A program made the position numbers and the translations under genes. A stretch of 64,000 nt of DNA from Myxococcus virescens (lineage in GTDB: Bacteria; Myxococcota; Myxococcia; Myxococcales; Myxococcaceae): the NCBI RefSeq assembly GCF_900101905.1, contig NZ_FNAJ01000002.1, positions 310,001 to 374,000 of the forward strand, given 5' to 3'. This document shows, in pieces, positions 27,913 through 38,685 of this stretch. The notes beneath the pieces were generated by a model that worked only from the letters and a program-made list of their open reading frames with translations, was not told the origin of the DNA and did not search any database. How positions within the stretch are numbered: position 1 is the stretch's first letter; each line of letters starts with the position of its first letter.

Positions 27913-29270
27913 TCATGGGGTGGACGGCCGCGCATACACTTTCACGCCGTACAGAATGTTCCAGTGCTCCAGGTGGAAGTATCGCCCACCGACGAAGGGA
28001 GGCTGGCGCCCGTCAGGGGACGGCAGCAGCTCCAGGGCGACGGTGCCCGTCTCCGCGCGCCAGCGGGGCACGGCGGAGGGCCTCGAGTAACCGACGGCCG
28101 GCGACACCACGGGGACTCCGAAGCCCGTCGTCCGCAGACGCTCGGCGCCCTGCAACTGGAAGGAGGAGGTCATCTCCAGGACGCCGTCCAGGCGCAGGCG
28201 GCCGCTCGCCGCCGAATACCGGAGCAGCTCCAGGTTCTGCGTGCCGGAGGCGGCGCGCGCCCACAACACCCCCTCCTCGTGGCCCACGGGCAGTCCGGGG
28301 ACGCTGTGGCAGGGCTCGTCGGGGACGGGCCGCGGCGCGCCCGCGGCGTCGAGCTGGTAGGGGCAGGCCTCGATGGCCATGGTGGCGGGCGCTGGCGCCT
28401 CGGCGATGCGGACCACCAGAAGCCGCTCGCCCGCGCGCATCAGCAGCGAGGGGAGGTCATCGCTGAACGTGGCCAGCCGCGAGGGGGGAACGGGCGTGGA
28501 GCCCATGGCGCGCAGCCCCTCCTCCTCCGAAAAGGCGTAGCGGTGCAGATGCGTTTCATCCAGCAGCAGCAACTCAGTCGCGGTGGCGAGCCGCGCATGG
28601 GGCGGCGCATCGGCGGGCGCGCCCGTGGCGGGGAAGGGCGCATCGGCGGAGGTCGCGAGGGGCCCGTTTCCCGTGTCGACATAGCGGCGCACCCGGGCGG
28701 CCTCCGTCACCCACACCACGTCGCCGGCCACGACGGCGGGGGCGAAGTAGTCACCCAGGGGCTGGGGCTCCTGGTCCGGCGTGCGCAGCGCCTGGCTGCC
28801 GCACAGCCACGTTCCCGACGACGTCCGGTCCACGCTGAGGCACTCCACCACGGTGGACAACTCCGCCAGGGGCGCCTGGGCGCTGTGGTCCTCCACCACG
28901 TAGAGGGAGGACTGGCGGACGCTGCCCACCGGAGAGAAGGAGACGACGAGGTGGTGGCGCCCCGTCTGCTCCGGCGTGAACCGCACGATGGCGGACGTCC
29001 CATGCACATCCAGCTCCGCGGTGGCGGGGACCACGCGGTTCTGCGGGTCCCTCACCTCCACGGAGACGGACTGCGCCCGGTCTTCCTGTGAGGAGCCACA
29101 CCTGCTGAAGACGCCGTGGACGGTGAGCGCCTGCGGCTGGCCCACGCCGACCATCGCGCCGTCGAAGAGGGGGGAGGGCGCGTGCTCCTCGCAAGGGCCC
29201 ATGGGGCACCCCACCCCCGTGCCCACCGCCAGAAGCGCCGTCAGCAACCGAAGGACCTGGGGGGCCTGTC

Positions 29271-29274
<4 letters not shown>
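27913..29274 (-). CDS. Putative lipoprotein, unknown function
   Basis: 453 residues from GTG 29274, which overlaps the glpK stop in a GTGA. The N-terminus 'LLTALLAVGTGVGCPMGPC' is a signal peptide with a lipobox-like Cys. An Ig-like beta domain (~residues 40-135: 'QSVSVEVRDPQNRVVPATAE', 'VRFTPEQTGRHHLVVSF') is followed by a propeller-like part with 'AGDVVWVTEAARVRRYVDTG' and 'LLLLDETHLHRYAFSEEEG'. The family is not known to me. It is translationally coupled to glpK, though a link to glycerol is not evident. Starting further upstream would overlap glpK heavily. Confidence 0.78.
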
Positions 29275-30761
<1,487 letters not shown>

Positions 30762-30853
30762 GGGGTGTGCCCTCCCTATGGTGGATGCCAGCGGGGAGGG
30801 ACCCTACTCCAGTCGAGGGGCCGGGCAGGCGAGCTTCCTGCCCGGCGGCGCGG

Positions 30854-31078
30854 CTAGTAGCCGTAGGGGCGCCGGTTTCCGAGCACCTTCCGGAGGCCGA
30901 ACGCGGCCAGCCCGCCCAGGGCGATGCGGCCCAGCGAGCTGCCGAACACGCCGCTCGAGGCCGCCCGGCCGCGGCCATAACCACCGTGGCCCCGGCGCCC
31001 ATACCTGCTCCGGCCCCGGTTCCATCCACCGAAGCCCGAGCTGCGACGATTCCCCAAGATGTTGTCCAGTAGCGACAT
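30854..31078 (-). CDS. Small Gly/Arg/Tyr-rich protein
   Basis: 74 residues from ATG 31078 with GAGGAG upstream. The N-terminal 'MSLLDNILGNRRSSGFGG' is followed by a low-complexity 'RYGRRGHGGYGRGR' stretch and then a hydrophobic-glycine helix 'LGRIALGGLAAFGLRKVLG', ending 'RPYGY'. No known domain. The composition suggests nucleic acid or membrane-surface contact, but that is only a guess. It lies ~90 bases upstream of glpK on the same strand. Confidence 0.6.
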   Translation of the reverse strand: MSLLDNILGNRRSSGFGGWNRGRSRYGRRGHGGYGRGRAASSGVFGSSLGRIALGGLAAFGLRKVLGNRRPYGY

Positions 31079-31198
31079 GGTGGCTCCTCTGTTCGTCGAT
31101 GCGTTGAGCGCTCCCGCCGAGGCGGAGATGCCCCGTGGGCGCGGAGTGCCCTCAAGTTGACGCTTCCCTCCGCCGGGGGCAGCCCTGGCCGAAGGAAG

Positions 31199-31232
31199 TG
31201 CCTCCCGGGCCCCCTGGCAGGCACGGGAGGCA
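31199..31232 (-). terminator. Hairpin downstream of the propeller lipoprotein gene
   Basis: TGCCTCCCG (31199-31207) pairs with CGGGAGGCA (31224-31232), loop of sixteen. It lies ~15 bases past the minus-strand stop at 31247 and ahead of the small-protein gene. Confidence 0.55.
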
Positions 31233-31246
31233 GCCAGCCGGTCTGC

Positions 31247-32884
31247 CTACTTCCCGCTGTAGACGCCGATGGCCCCAGGGCGGACGATGGCGCCCGTCGC
31301 GTCCCGCTGGGCGCTGAAGGCCACCAGCACCTTGCGCGCGTCACCGCTGCCCACCATCTGGATGTCCCAGACGGGCAGGGCGGACAGCCCTCCGAGCGCC
31401 GGGTTGTGGCTGACGAAGGCCCCCTCGCCGTGCATGCGCCTCAGGCCCTTGCCCCAGCGGTGGCCAATCCAGAGGCTGCCGTCGCGCGTGTCCAGCTCCA
31501 GCGAGGAGATGTTGCGGTCGCCGTCGCCCTCCAGCAGGTAGCCCGTCACCAGCCCGGCGTCGCTCAGCTTCGCCAGGCCCCACGCGAAGCTGGACACCCA
31601 GACGGTGCCGTCCGGCATCAGCACCAGGTCGCTCACCAGGTCGTCCTTGCGCTGCGCATGGGTGGGGAACTGGGGCTCGGCCACGGCGTCCGGCCACAGG
31701 TCGATGCGGTTGGCGACGTGCTTCTTCTCCTCGCTCTGCTTGCGCGCCATCTCGAAGTTCCATGGCGCGCCGGTGCCTTCGTGGCCCACGGCGTTGGTCA
31801 TGATCTTGAACCGCGTGGTCCGGATGTGCGTGCCCAGCCAGACGTCGCCGTCGGGCCGCACCGCCACGCCCCAGACGTCTCCGGCGAGCCGGCTGTCCTC
31901 GCTGGTGCCGTCGCCCATCGCGATGGCGGGATGGACGTGCTCCATGACGCCGAACTTGCAGCGCTGGCGCTTCTCGCCCCCCGTGTACACCCACGCGTTG
32001 GCGGCGACGACCTCGGCGTTGGCGCACGCCTCGCCGCCCTGATAGTCGGGCTCACCCCACGCCAGGCCGTGGTTGGACGCGAACCACAGGCTGTTGCGTG
32101 CCTTGTCCCAGATGATGCGGTTCACCGAGCAGAGCTTCTCGCGGTGGCCGTAACCGGGCACGGAGTGCGCGGGCGAGTGGATGTCGTAGTGCACCACGCG
32201 GAGCGTTCCGTCCGGCTGGAGCTCCACGCGGTCCGCGTCACCGCTCTTGTAGATGGCGGGGTCCTCGAATACGCCGGGGGCCTTGTAGAACTCGCTCTCG
32301 CAGTTGGGCCGGCCCTCGTAGCCGACGAAGACGGTGCCCGCGGGGCCACCCGTCACCGAGAGGACCTTGAGGTAGCGCGCTTCGGGCGCTGGGTCCTTGC
32401 CCTTCCACGGCGCCCAGGGCTTCAGGCCGTCCGCCAGGGTGTAGCAACGCAGGGCGGTGGCGCCCGGACGCAGGAGGCACAGGCCATCCTCGCCGCCCGC
32501 GACCCAGATGTTGCCTCCCTCGTCCTGGGTGACACCCAGGACCTCGCGAGGGCCGCCCTCGGCGGTACCCCAGAAGCGCCAGTTCGCGCTGTCAGGAGGA
32601 ATGGGTTCGCCGCCCACGGGACCGTTCGTGCCCGCGTCGGGCTCCACCGGGGGTGGGTCCACGGGCGTCCCCGAGTCCGGAACCTCTTCACCCACGGGCG
32701 GCGGCTCCTCGCCTTCGCCCGGTGGTGGCTCTCCGGGCGGCTCGGTGGGGGGTGGTTCGTTCCCTTCGCCAATCCCATCGTCTGTGGACGGCGGCGACTG
32801 GAGCTGCTCGCCGCCATGACAGCTCAGCAGCAACGTCAGCCCGAGCACGCCCGCCCACCACCTGCCCTGTCCAAGTCCGCTCAT
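31247..32884 (-). CDS. Lipoprotein with proline-rich linker and two-component-regulator-type propeller
   Basis: 545 residues. Signal peptide 'WWAGVLGLTLLLSCHGGEQ' has the lipobox Leu-Leu-Ser-Cys. Residues ~25-95 are a Pro/Glu/Gly linker. A propeller follows with blades such as 'TQDEGGNIWVAGGEDGLCLL', 'DKARNSLWFASNHGLAWGEP', 'AVRPDGDVWLGTHIRTTRFK', 'LMPDGTVWVSSFAWGLAKLS' and 'LDTRDGSLWIGHRWGKGLRR'. The 'G-x-x-W-x-G' blade ends match the regulator-propeller family found in hybrid sensor kinases, here as a stand-alone lipoprotein. Extra Cys-containing inserts ('YEGRPNCESEF', 'RCKFGVMEH') are unusual. Function unknown; outer-membrane anchoring is inferred from the lipobox. Confidence 0.85.
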   Translation of the reverse strand: MSGLGQGRWWAGVLGLTLLLSCHGGEQLQSPPSTDDGIGEGNEPPPTEPPGEPPPGEGEEPPPVGEEVPDSGTPVDPPPVEPDAGTNGPVGGEPIPPDSANWRFWGTAEGGPREVLGVTQDEGGNIWVAGGEDGLCLLRPGATALRCYTLADGLKPWAPWKGKDPAPEARYLKVLSVTGGPAGTVFVGYEGRPNCESEFYKAPGVFEDPAIYKSGDADRVELQPDGTLRVVHYDIHSPAHSVPGYGHREKLCSVNRIIWDKARNSLWFASNHGLAWGEPDYQGGEACANAEVVAANAWVYTGGEKRQRCKFGVMEHVHPAIAMGDGTSEDSRLAGDVWGVAVRPDGDVWLGTHIRTTRFKIMTNAVGHEGTGAPWNFEMARKQSEEKKHVANRIDLWPDAVAEPQFPTHAQRKDDLVSDLVLMPDGTVWVSSFAWGLAKLSDAGLVTGYLLEGDGDRNISSLELDTRDGSLWIGHRWGKGLRRMHGEGAFVSHNPALGGLSALPVWDIQMVGSGDARKVLVAFSAQRDATGAIVRPGAIGVYSGK

Positions 32885-33048
32885 ACCTGGGTCCGCCTCC
32901 GGCGTCTGTCTTTGGACGCGTCACTTCGCGTCCTGACTCCAGAGGCAAGCAGGGTGCCAGGGGGGAATGCCGGGCCGTGGGGTGGGGCAGGGGGATGGCC
33001 GAGGAATCGGCAGGGCTCCGCGCTGCCCTCACCGGGAACCCGGACGCC

Positions 33049-33933
33049 TCACCCTCGGGGACGTGCCGTGTGTCCGTTGGCCGCGGAGGACAGGACGCGA
33101 GGCCTGCGCACGAGCGGGAGCGCGTCGGGGTCCACGTGGTGCGCCACGCAGCCGGGCCGGAGCCGCTCGAGCTTCCGGGCCTCCTGGAGCCCCAGGCCCG
33201 GGTTGCCGTCGAACCAGACCTCCCGCAGGTTCTTGAAGGCGGCCAGGATTTCGACGCCCTCCGCGCCCACGCGGGTCTGCACCAGCCGGAGTCTTGGGAC
33301 GGCGCCGATGTCCGTCTGCTCCCGCAGCGTGTGCAGCATCGCCGTGTCGACGGCGCCGCCGAGCATCTGGAACTCCTCCGTCGGCGTCAGCGCGCTCAAA
33401 ATCTCCATGTCCAGGAAGCTCGCGTCCCGCAGCACCAGCTCCCGCAGGTGGCCGTCGTCCCGCGTGTTGAGGCCGTAGACGAGCTCACCCTTCAAGCCCC
33501 GGCGCTGGATGCGTCCGTCGGGGAACCAGGACGTGTACTCACCGCCGTCCACGTGCATCTTGGGTTGTCCCGACACGTACCAGCGCCGCTCGGCCACCTC
33601 GGTGGCGAAGCCGCCCGCGTATTCCACCTCGGAGGTGCAGTAGCCGTTGCGCGTGAAGGCATAGGCGACGCCCGTGAAGGGCCGGCCCTGGAAGAGGCGA
33701 GGGCCGTAGTCCTCGGGCATCTCCAGCAGCGCGCTGTTCACGCGCAGCCCGCCTTCGGGCAGCGGGAGCCAGTCGGGGGAGGGGCCGGTGATGACACCTT
33801 CCGACGCCGCCATCAGCGAATCCAGCGTGCCGTCGTGCCTCAACGAATACGCCAGGCCCGAGAAGAGCGCCTTGCCGTGTCGCAATCTTCCGTCCACGCC
33901 CCGAATCAGAAAGCTCGCTCGCATCCGTTGCAT
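33049..33933 (-). CDS. MORN-variant / YwqK-like repeat protein with C-terminal leucine-rich part
   Basis: 294 residues, no signal peptide. The first ~165 hold repeats of the type 'FSGLAYSLRHDGTL', 'FTGVAYAFTRNGYCTSEVEY' and 'YTSWFPDGRIQRRGLKGE', the pattern of MORN-variant repeats found in YwqK antitoxin-like proteins. Residues ~170-260 ('HLRELVLRDASFLDMEIL', 'LRLVQTRVGAEGVEILAAF', 'NLREVWFDGNPG') look leucine-rich. I see no toxin gene alongside. It may be an immunity or binding protein. ATG 33933 and an in-frame ATG three codons later are both possible starts. Confidence 0.72.
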   Translation of the reverse strand: MQRMRASFLIRGVDGRLRHGKALFSGLAYSLRHDGTLDSLMAASEGVITGPSPDWLPLPEGGLRVNSALLEMPEDYGPRLFQGRPFTGVAYAFTRNGYCTSEVEYAGGFATEVAERRWYVSGQPKMHVDGGEYTSWFPDGRIQRRGLKGELVYGLNTRDDGHLRELVLRDASFLDMEILSALTPTEEFQMLGGAVDTAMLHTLREQTDIGAVPRLRLVQTRVGAEGVEILAAFKNLREVWFDGNPGLGLQEARKLERLRPGCVAHHVDPDALPLVRRPRVLSSAANGHTARPRG

Positions 33934-34112
33934 GGTCCGCTCCCGTTCTCACCGGGCACGCGCCGGTGAAGGCCCTGGCACCTGCTTCGTGCCACTGGAG
34001 CGGAGGCCCGGGCAATCCAGGCAGGCGGCAAAGCGTTTGCCCTGGCCGTTCGGCGCTTCCGGCTGTCTGGAGTTGGCGAACGGGATGCCCCCGGGTTGGA
34101 GGCGAGGATGCG

Positions 34113-35351
34113 CTACCGGATGTTCTGCGTGGATTGCGCCTCCGGCGTGCCTCGCGCCTGGGACTCCCTGCGCTGAGGCCCCTGCGTGTCCGCGTAGCCC
34201 GTCAGCTCCACATACCCGCGCCCCGTGAGGGGCTGGCCCGCGCGCGTTCCCTCCAGGCCTACCGTGCCTTCCCAATACAGCACGCTGACGGGGAGCTCCT
34301 GGTCCGCCAGGCGCGGTGTCACGGTGAGGTCCAGGCCCAGCGAATCCACCTGCATGCGCCAGCGTGACGGGTACTCGCCGCCACTGCGCGGGCTCTTCCA
34401 GGTGTCCAGCACCGTGAGCTTCATGTCGTCGCGGCCGACGCGCACCGCTTCACCCGTGCCTTCGGGGGGCACCCACAGGCCGGTGCTGAACGCGTCCGGC
34501 GAGCCGTCCCGGTGACGGAGCTGGTAGTACATCAGCTCGCTGCCATCGGAGAGCTGGAGCGAGAACCAATCCCAGCCCACCTGGTTCGCGCCGAGCGCGC
34601 TGGTGCTCCACTCGCGGTCCATCCAGCTGTGGCCCTTCACCGCGTACGTGCGCCCGTCCACCCGCACCGTGCCGCGCGAGGGCATGCGCGTCATGGAGTA
34701 GTAGTAGGACGCGTTGCCGCGCTCCGCGCTCTTCTGGCTCAGGCCCCGGTCGCCCTGGAGCACGGGTGCCTTGCCCGGCTCCAGGAGCAGCTCCAGTGTC
34801 ACCGCGTCGGTCCGCGCGCGCAGCCGCATGGGCCAGGTGGACGGGCCCGCGCTGGCTGCCTCCCAGTCCTCCAGCCACACCTTGAAGGGTTGCGCGGTGG
34901 CGCCGGACAGCCCCAGCGCCACGCGGCTGAAGCGCTCCGAGGCGTGGAAGCCGCCGCTGGCCACGTCCGTCACCGCGAAGTGCCCCATGTAGACCTGGCT
35001 CGCGCCCCAGGCGGAGTCACGCGGCGCGGCCTCGGGGGCCAGCGCGTTGCGGAACAGGGTGAACTGATAGCCGAAGGCGCGCCCGTCCTCCGTCTCCAGG
35101 TTGCCCGTCCAGTACCACCACTCCGTGCGGTACTCCGGATGCGGGCCGTGGTCCTCGGGGAAGTGGAAGTCCCGAGGCTCCACCGCGCGCGCGTAGCCCT
35201 CCGTGCTGCCGCTCATGGCGCTGGCCACGGTCAGCGTGCCGCCCTGTCGCAGCGCGGGCAGTGGTGGCTCGCGGGTGATGGCCACCACCGCCGCCGCCAG
35301 CCCCACCAACACCACCGCCGTTCCCACGACGAGTCCCCGGCCGTTGCTCAT
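34113..35351 (-). CDS. AttH/CrtC-like lipocalin-fold protein, membrane-anchored
   Basis: 412 residues. An N-terminal hydrophobic anchor, 'LVVGTAVVLVGLAAAVVAIT', precedes an AttH-like domain: 'HPEYRTEWWYWTGNLETEDG' and 'RAFGYQFTLFRNAL' in the first half, and 'GHSWMDREWSTSALG' with 'GWDWFSLQLSDGSELMYYQL' in the second. These are the tandem lipocalin-like folds of the AttH / carotenoid 1,2-hydratase family. The gene follows the FtsX permease by three bases, so ABC ATPase, permease and AttH form one operon. This composition matches the attEFGH-type gene set, whose substrate is unclear but probably an acylated envelope compound. Confidence 0.9.
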   Translation of the reverse strand: MSNGRGLVVGTAVVLVGLAAAVVAITREPPLPALRQGGTLTVASAMSGSTEGYARAVEPRDFHFPEDHGPHPEYRTEWWYWTGNLETEDGRAFGYQFTLFRNALAPEAAPRDSAWGASQVYMGHFAVTDVASGGFHASERFSRVALGLSGATAQPFKVWLEDWEAASAGPSTWPMRLRARTDAVTLELLLEPGKAPVLQGDRGLSQKSAERGNASYYYSMTRMPSRGTVRVDGRTYAVKGHSWMDREWSTSALGANQVGWDWFSLQLSDGSELMYYQLRHRDGSPDAFSTGLWVPPEGTGEAVRVGRDDMKLTVLDTWKSPRSGGEYPSRWRMQVDSLGLDLTVTPRLADQELPVSVLYWEGTVGLEGTRAGQPLTGRGYVELTGYADTQGPQRRESQARGTPEAQSTQNIR

Positions 35352-35354
35352 GTG

Positions 35355-37895
35355 TCACTCCTCCCGCAGCGCCAGCGCGGGGTGGGCGCGCGCCATCTTC
35401 CAGGCGGGGTAGAGGCCCGCCAGCGCCGCCGCCACCAGCGCCAGCACCACGGCCTGCACCAGCGTCTGGGGCGTCAGGGCCAGTTGCAGCGTCCAGCCGA
35501 AGGAACGCTGGTTGATGACGTGCACCAGCACGTAGGCCAGCCCCACGCCCAACGGCACGGAGAACAGCCCCGCCAGCAGTCCCAGCAGTCCTGTCTGCAG
35601 TGACACCAATCCCCAGAGTTGCTCCGGCGTCAGGCCGGTGGCGCGCAGCACGGCGAACTCGCGTGCCCGCTCCAGTTGCAGCGCCATCAGCGCGCTCAGC
35701 ACCCCCACGAAGGCCACGCCAATGGCGAGCAGCCGCAGCACCTGCGTAATCGTGAAGGTGCGGTCGAAGACGTCCAGGGACGCCTGCCGCAGCGAGCGGT
35801 TGGCGCGCACCAGCAGCGCCTGGGCGTCTCCGGCGCGCTCGCGCACCGAGGTCACCAGCGCATCCACGTCCTGGCCGGGCGCCGCGTACAGCGCCACGCC
35901 GCTGATGCCCCGGTCGTCGAACCAGTGCTCGTAGGTGGTGCGTGGCATCAACAGCGTGCCCACGTCGGAGCCGTAGTCGAAGTACACGCCCACCACGCGG
36001 AAGTCGCGGGGGCCCTTGTCCGTGGCCAGTCGCACGGTGTCCCCCAGTTCCACGCCCCGGTGGAAGCCGAAGGGCTCCGAGACGAGAATCGTGTCGGGCG
36101 AGGACTCCAGCTCACGCCACGCCGTCTCCGCGTCGCCCTGCTTGAAGGTGTAGGGGCGCACCGGCGTGCGCGAGAAGTCGACGGCCATCAGGTCCGTGGG
36201 CACGCCGTCCACGCGCACGTTCGCCACGCGAAGGGTGCTGCTGCCCGCCACGCCCGGCGTACCGCGCAGCGTCTCCGCCAGACCGGGGAGCAGCGTCGCG
36301 CCTCCGCGCCGCGCCACGAGCGAGGGCGGCGAGATGAACACGTCCGCCTGGAGCGAGGTGTCCAGCCACGACACCACCGTGCCCCGGAAGCTGGACACCA
36401 TGAGGCCCACGCCCACCGTGGTGGCCACGGCCACCATCAGCGCCGCCAGCGCCACGGACGTGCGGCTGAGGCTGGTGTGAACACCCCGCGCGGCCATGCG
36501 CCCCAGCAGACCAAAGGCCATGCCCAGCGGCCGTGCCGCCAGCGAGGACACCGTCTGCGTGGCCCAGGGCACCAGCAGCGCCGCGCCCAGCAGCACCGAG
36601 AAGAGGCCGCCATACGCGGGAAGCAGCGCCTGGGTGGGCCACCGCAGCAGCACGGTGCCCGCGGCCAGCACCCCGAGGCCCAGCAGCGCCAGCCGGGGCG
36701 CCCGCCCGCGCGACACGTCCTCCAGCGTGGACCTGCGCATCGTCGTCACCGGCGGCGAACGCGCGGCCTCCCACGCGGGCACCAGCGCGGCCAGCAGCGT
36801 GGCGCCCAGTCCCAGCGCCAGCCCCTTGAACAGGGTGAAGGGCTCCAGCGCCAGCCGCCGCACGCTCACCACGAAATACAAATCATTGAGCGTCTGGGTG
36901 ACCAGCTCCACCAGCCCTCGCGCCAGCAACACGCCCAACAGCAAGCCCGCCACGGTCCCCACCGCGCCCAGCACGGCCGCCTCGCCCAGCACCAGCGCGA
37001 AGAGCTCGCGCCGGGTGATGCCCACCGCGCGCAGGCGGCCCAGCAGCCCGCGCCGCTGCACCACGGAGAACGTCATGGTGTTGTAGATGAGGAACATCCC
37101 CACCACGAGCGCCAGCAGCGACAGCGCGGTGAGGTTGGTGCGGAAGGCCCGCGTCATCTGCTCCACCGTGCCCGCTCGCGCGGCGGCGCGCACCAGCTCC
37201 AGGCCTTGCGGCAGCGTGGCCGCCACGGCGCGTTCCTGCGCGTCGCCGCCGGTCAGCCGCAGGTCCACGCGCGTCAGCCGGCCGGTGTGCCCCAGCAGCT
37301 CCTGCGCGGTGGACACGTCGGTGAGCACCAGGGCCTCCAGGGCCCGTGCGGTGTCCTCGTCCGCGGGCTCCAGCAGCCCCACCACGCGCAGCGGCTTCTC
37401 CAGTCCCTCCAGGCGCACCGGCAGCGTGTCGCCGGTGGACAGGCCCAGGGCGCGCGCGGCGCGGGCGCTCAGCATCACCGCGCCCGGCTCGGTGAGCAGC
37501 GCGCTCACGTTCCCCACGGCCTCGCCCCGAGCGTAGTCGCGGAAAGGCCCTTCCGCGAAGGGGTCCACGCCCAGCACGGTGAGCGTGCGCTTGTCGCCCA
37601 CCGCCGCCTGGACGTAGCCCTCCACCACGGGCGCGGCCACGGGGGCGCCGGGCCGCACGCGCAGCGCCTGGTACACCGCCTCCGGCACGCCCGTGGCGCC
37701 GCCCAGGAGCTGGTGCGTGGCGCGTCCGGCCACCGCGTCCGTGGAGCGCTCGAAGGCGCGCAGGGCGCTGCCGCTGGCCAGGTCGATGGACACCACCACC
37801 GCCACGCCCAGCGCGATGCCCAGCAGCGACAGGGCCGTCAGCCACGGGTGGCGGCCCAGGTGGCGCAGGCTGGAGCGGACCAGCAGCCCCTTCAC
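35355..37895 (-). CDS. FtsX-like ABC transporter permease with two FtsX domains
   Basis: 846 residues. The N-terminal helix 'WLTALSLLGIALGVAVVVSI' starts a large extracytoplasmic domain. Three membrane helices follow near 255-400 ('LSLLALVVGMFLIYNTMTF', 'VLGAVGTVAGLLLGVLLARG'). A second cluster and domain come after ~430. The last three helices include 'LRLLAIGVAFVGVLSALMAL' and 'LALVAAALAGLYPAWKMAR', typical of FtsX/MacB-type permeases. The start is GTG 37895, overlapping the ATPase stop in GTGA. It would work with the ATPase to extract or export a lipid-linked substrate, with the AttH-like protein as a periplasmic partner. Confidence 0.93.
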   Translation of the reverse strand: MKGLLVRSSLRHLGRHPWLTALSLLGIALGVAVVVSIDLASGSALRAFERSTDAVAGRATHQLLGGATGVPEAVYQALRVRPGAPVAAPVVEGYVQAAVGDKRTLTVLGVDPFAEGPFRDYARGEAVGNVSALLTEPGAVMLSARAARALGLSTGDTLPVRLEGLEKPLRVVGLLEPADEDTARALEALVLTDVSTAQELLGHTGRLTRVDLRLTGGDAQERAVAATLPQGLELVRAAARAGTVEQMTRAFRTNLTALSLLALVVGMFLIYNTMTFSVVQRRGLLGRLRAVGITRRELFALVLGEAAVLGAVGTVAGLLLGVLLARGLVELVTQTLNDLYFVVSVRRLALEPFTLFKGLALGLGATLLAALVPAWEAARSPPVTTMRRSTLEDVSRGRAPRLALLGLGVLAAGTVLLRWPTQALLPAYGGLFSVLLGAALLVPWATQTVSSLAARPLGMAFGLLGRMAARGVHTSLSRTSVALAALMVAVATTVGVGLMVSSFRGTVVSWLDTSLQADVFISPPSLVARRGGATLLPGLAETLRGTPGVAGSSTLRVANVRVDGVPTDLMAVDFSRTPVRPYTFKQGDAETAWRELESSPDTILVSEPFGFHRGVELGDTVRLATDKGPRDFRVVGVYFDYGSDVGTLLMPRTTYEHWFDDRGISGVALYAAPGQDVDALVTSVRERAGDAQALLVRANRSLRQASLDVFDRTFTITQVLRLLAIGVAFVGVLSALMALQLERAREFAVLRATGLTPEQLWGLVSLQTGLLGLLAGLFSVPLGVGLAYVLVHVINQRSFGWTLQLALTPQTLVQAVVLALVAAALAGLYPAWKMARAHPALALREE

Positions 37896-38620
37896 AGCGC
37901 CTCCTTCATCGCGCGGATGGGCGTGTGCGCCACCTCCACCAGCCGGCCACCCTCCATCGTCAGGACGCGGTGAGCGCGGGCCACCAGGCCGGGCTCGTGG
38001 GTGACGACGAGCGCGCAGGTGTTGCCCTTCCGGGTCAGCGCCTCCAGCAGGTCCAACACCTGCCGTCCCGTGGCCTCGTCGAGGTTGCCGGTGGGCTCGT
38101 CCGCCAGCAGCAGCGGTGGTTCATGGGCCAGCGCGCGGGCCACCGCGACGCGCTGCTGCTCGCCGCCGGACAGCCGGTCCGGGAAGCTGCTGGCGCGGGT
38201 GCCGAGCCCCACCTGCTCGAGCAATGCCCGCGCCCGCGCACTGGCCTCCGCGCCGCCCTGGCCGTTGAGCTCCAGCGGCAGCCGCACGTTCTCCTCCACC
38301 GTCAGCGTGGGGAGCAGGTTGAAGGCCTGGAAGATGAAGCCGATGCGCTCGCGCCGCAGCAGCGTGCGCTCGCGCTCATTCATCCGTCCCAGGTCGCGGC
38401 CATCCACGCGGACCTCGCCCTGACTGGCCAGGTCGATGCCGCTGATGAGGTTGAGCAGCGTGGACTTGCCCGAGCCGCTGCGCCCCAGCAGCACCACGAA
38501 CTCGCCTCGACGCAAGGAGAGCCGCACGCCGGAGAGCACCTCGCGCGTCGTGTCGCCTTCGGCGTAGGCCTTCGTGACGTCGCGCAGTTCGACCAGGGGA
38601 GGGGAGTCGGGCGGGGACAT
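37892..38620 (-). CDS. ABC transporter ATP-binding protein (LolD/MacB type)
   Basis: 242 residues from ATG 38620. Walker A is '[20 protein letters not shown]', the Q-loop '[17 protein letters not shown]', the signature '[20 protein letters not shown]', Walker B '[13 protein letters not shown]', and the switch His in '[17 protein letters not shown]'. The subfamily match is to ATPases that pair with FtsX permeases. It is the first gene of the minus-strand operon, followed by the permease and the AttH-like gene. The short interval upstream has no clear promoter. Confidence 0.95.
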   Translation of the reverse strand: MSPPDSPPLVELRDVTKAYAEGDTTREVLSGVRLSLRRGEFVVLLGRSGSGKSTLLNLISGIDLASQGEVRVDGRDLGRMNERERTLLRRERIGFIFQAFNLLPTLTVEENVRLPLELNGQGGAEASARARALLEQVGLGTRASSFPDRLSGGEQQRVAVARALAHEPPLLLADEPTGNLDEATGRQVLDLLEALTRKGNTCALVVTHEPGLVARAHRVLTMEGGRLVEVAHTPIRAMKEAL

Positions 38621-38685
38621 GGGGGCTTCTCCATACACGGATGCCCTGTCCGTCGCTCGACCTTCAGCGCATGCCCGCACCCCAC

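Noticed and set aside
26868-28466. 532-codon plus-strand frame opposite three minus-strand genes
   Set aside because: It spans parts of unrelated minus-strand genes with clear signal peptides and motifs.
35619-37973. 784-codon plus-strand frame opposite the FtsX permease
   Set aside because: Composed of Arg/His/Gln runs without any domain; the minus-strand permease accounts for the coding signal.
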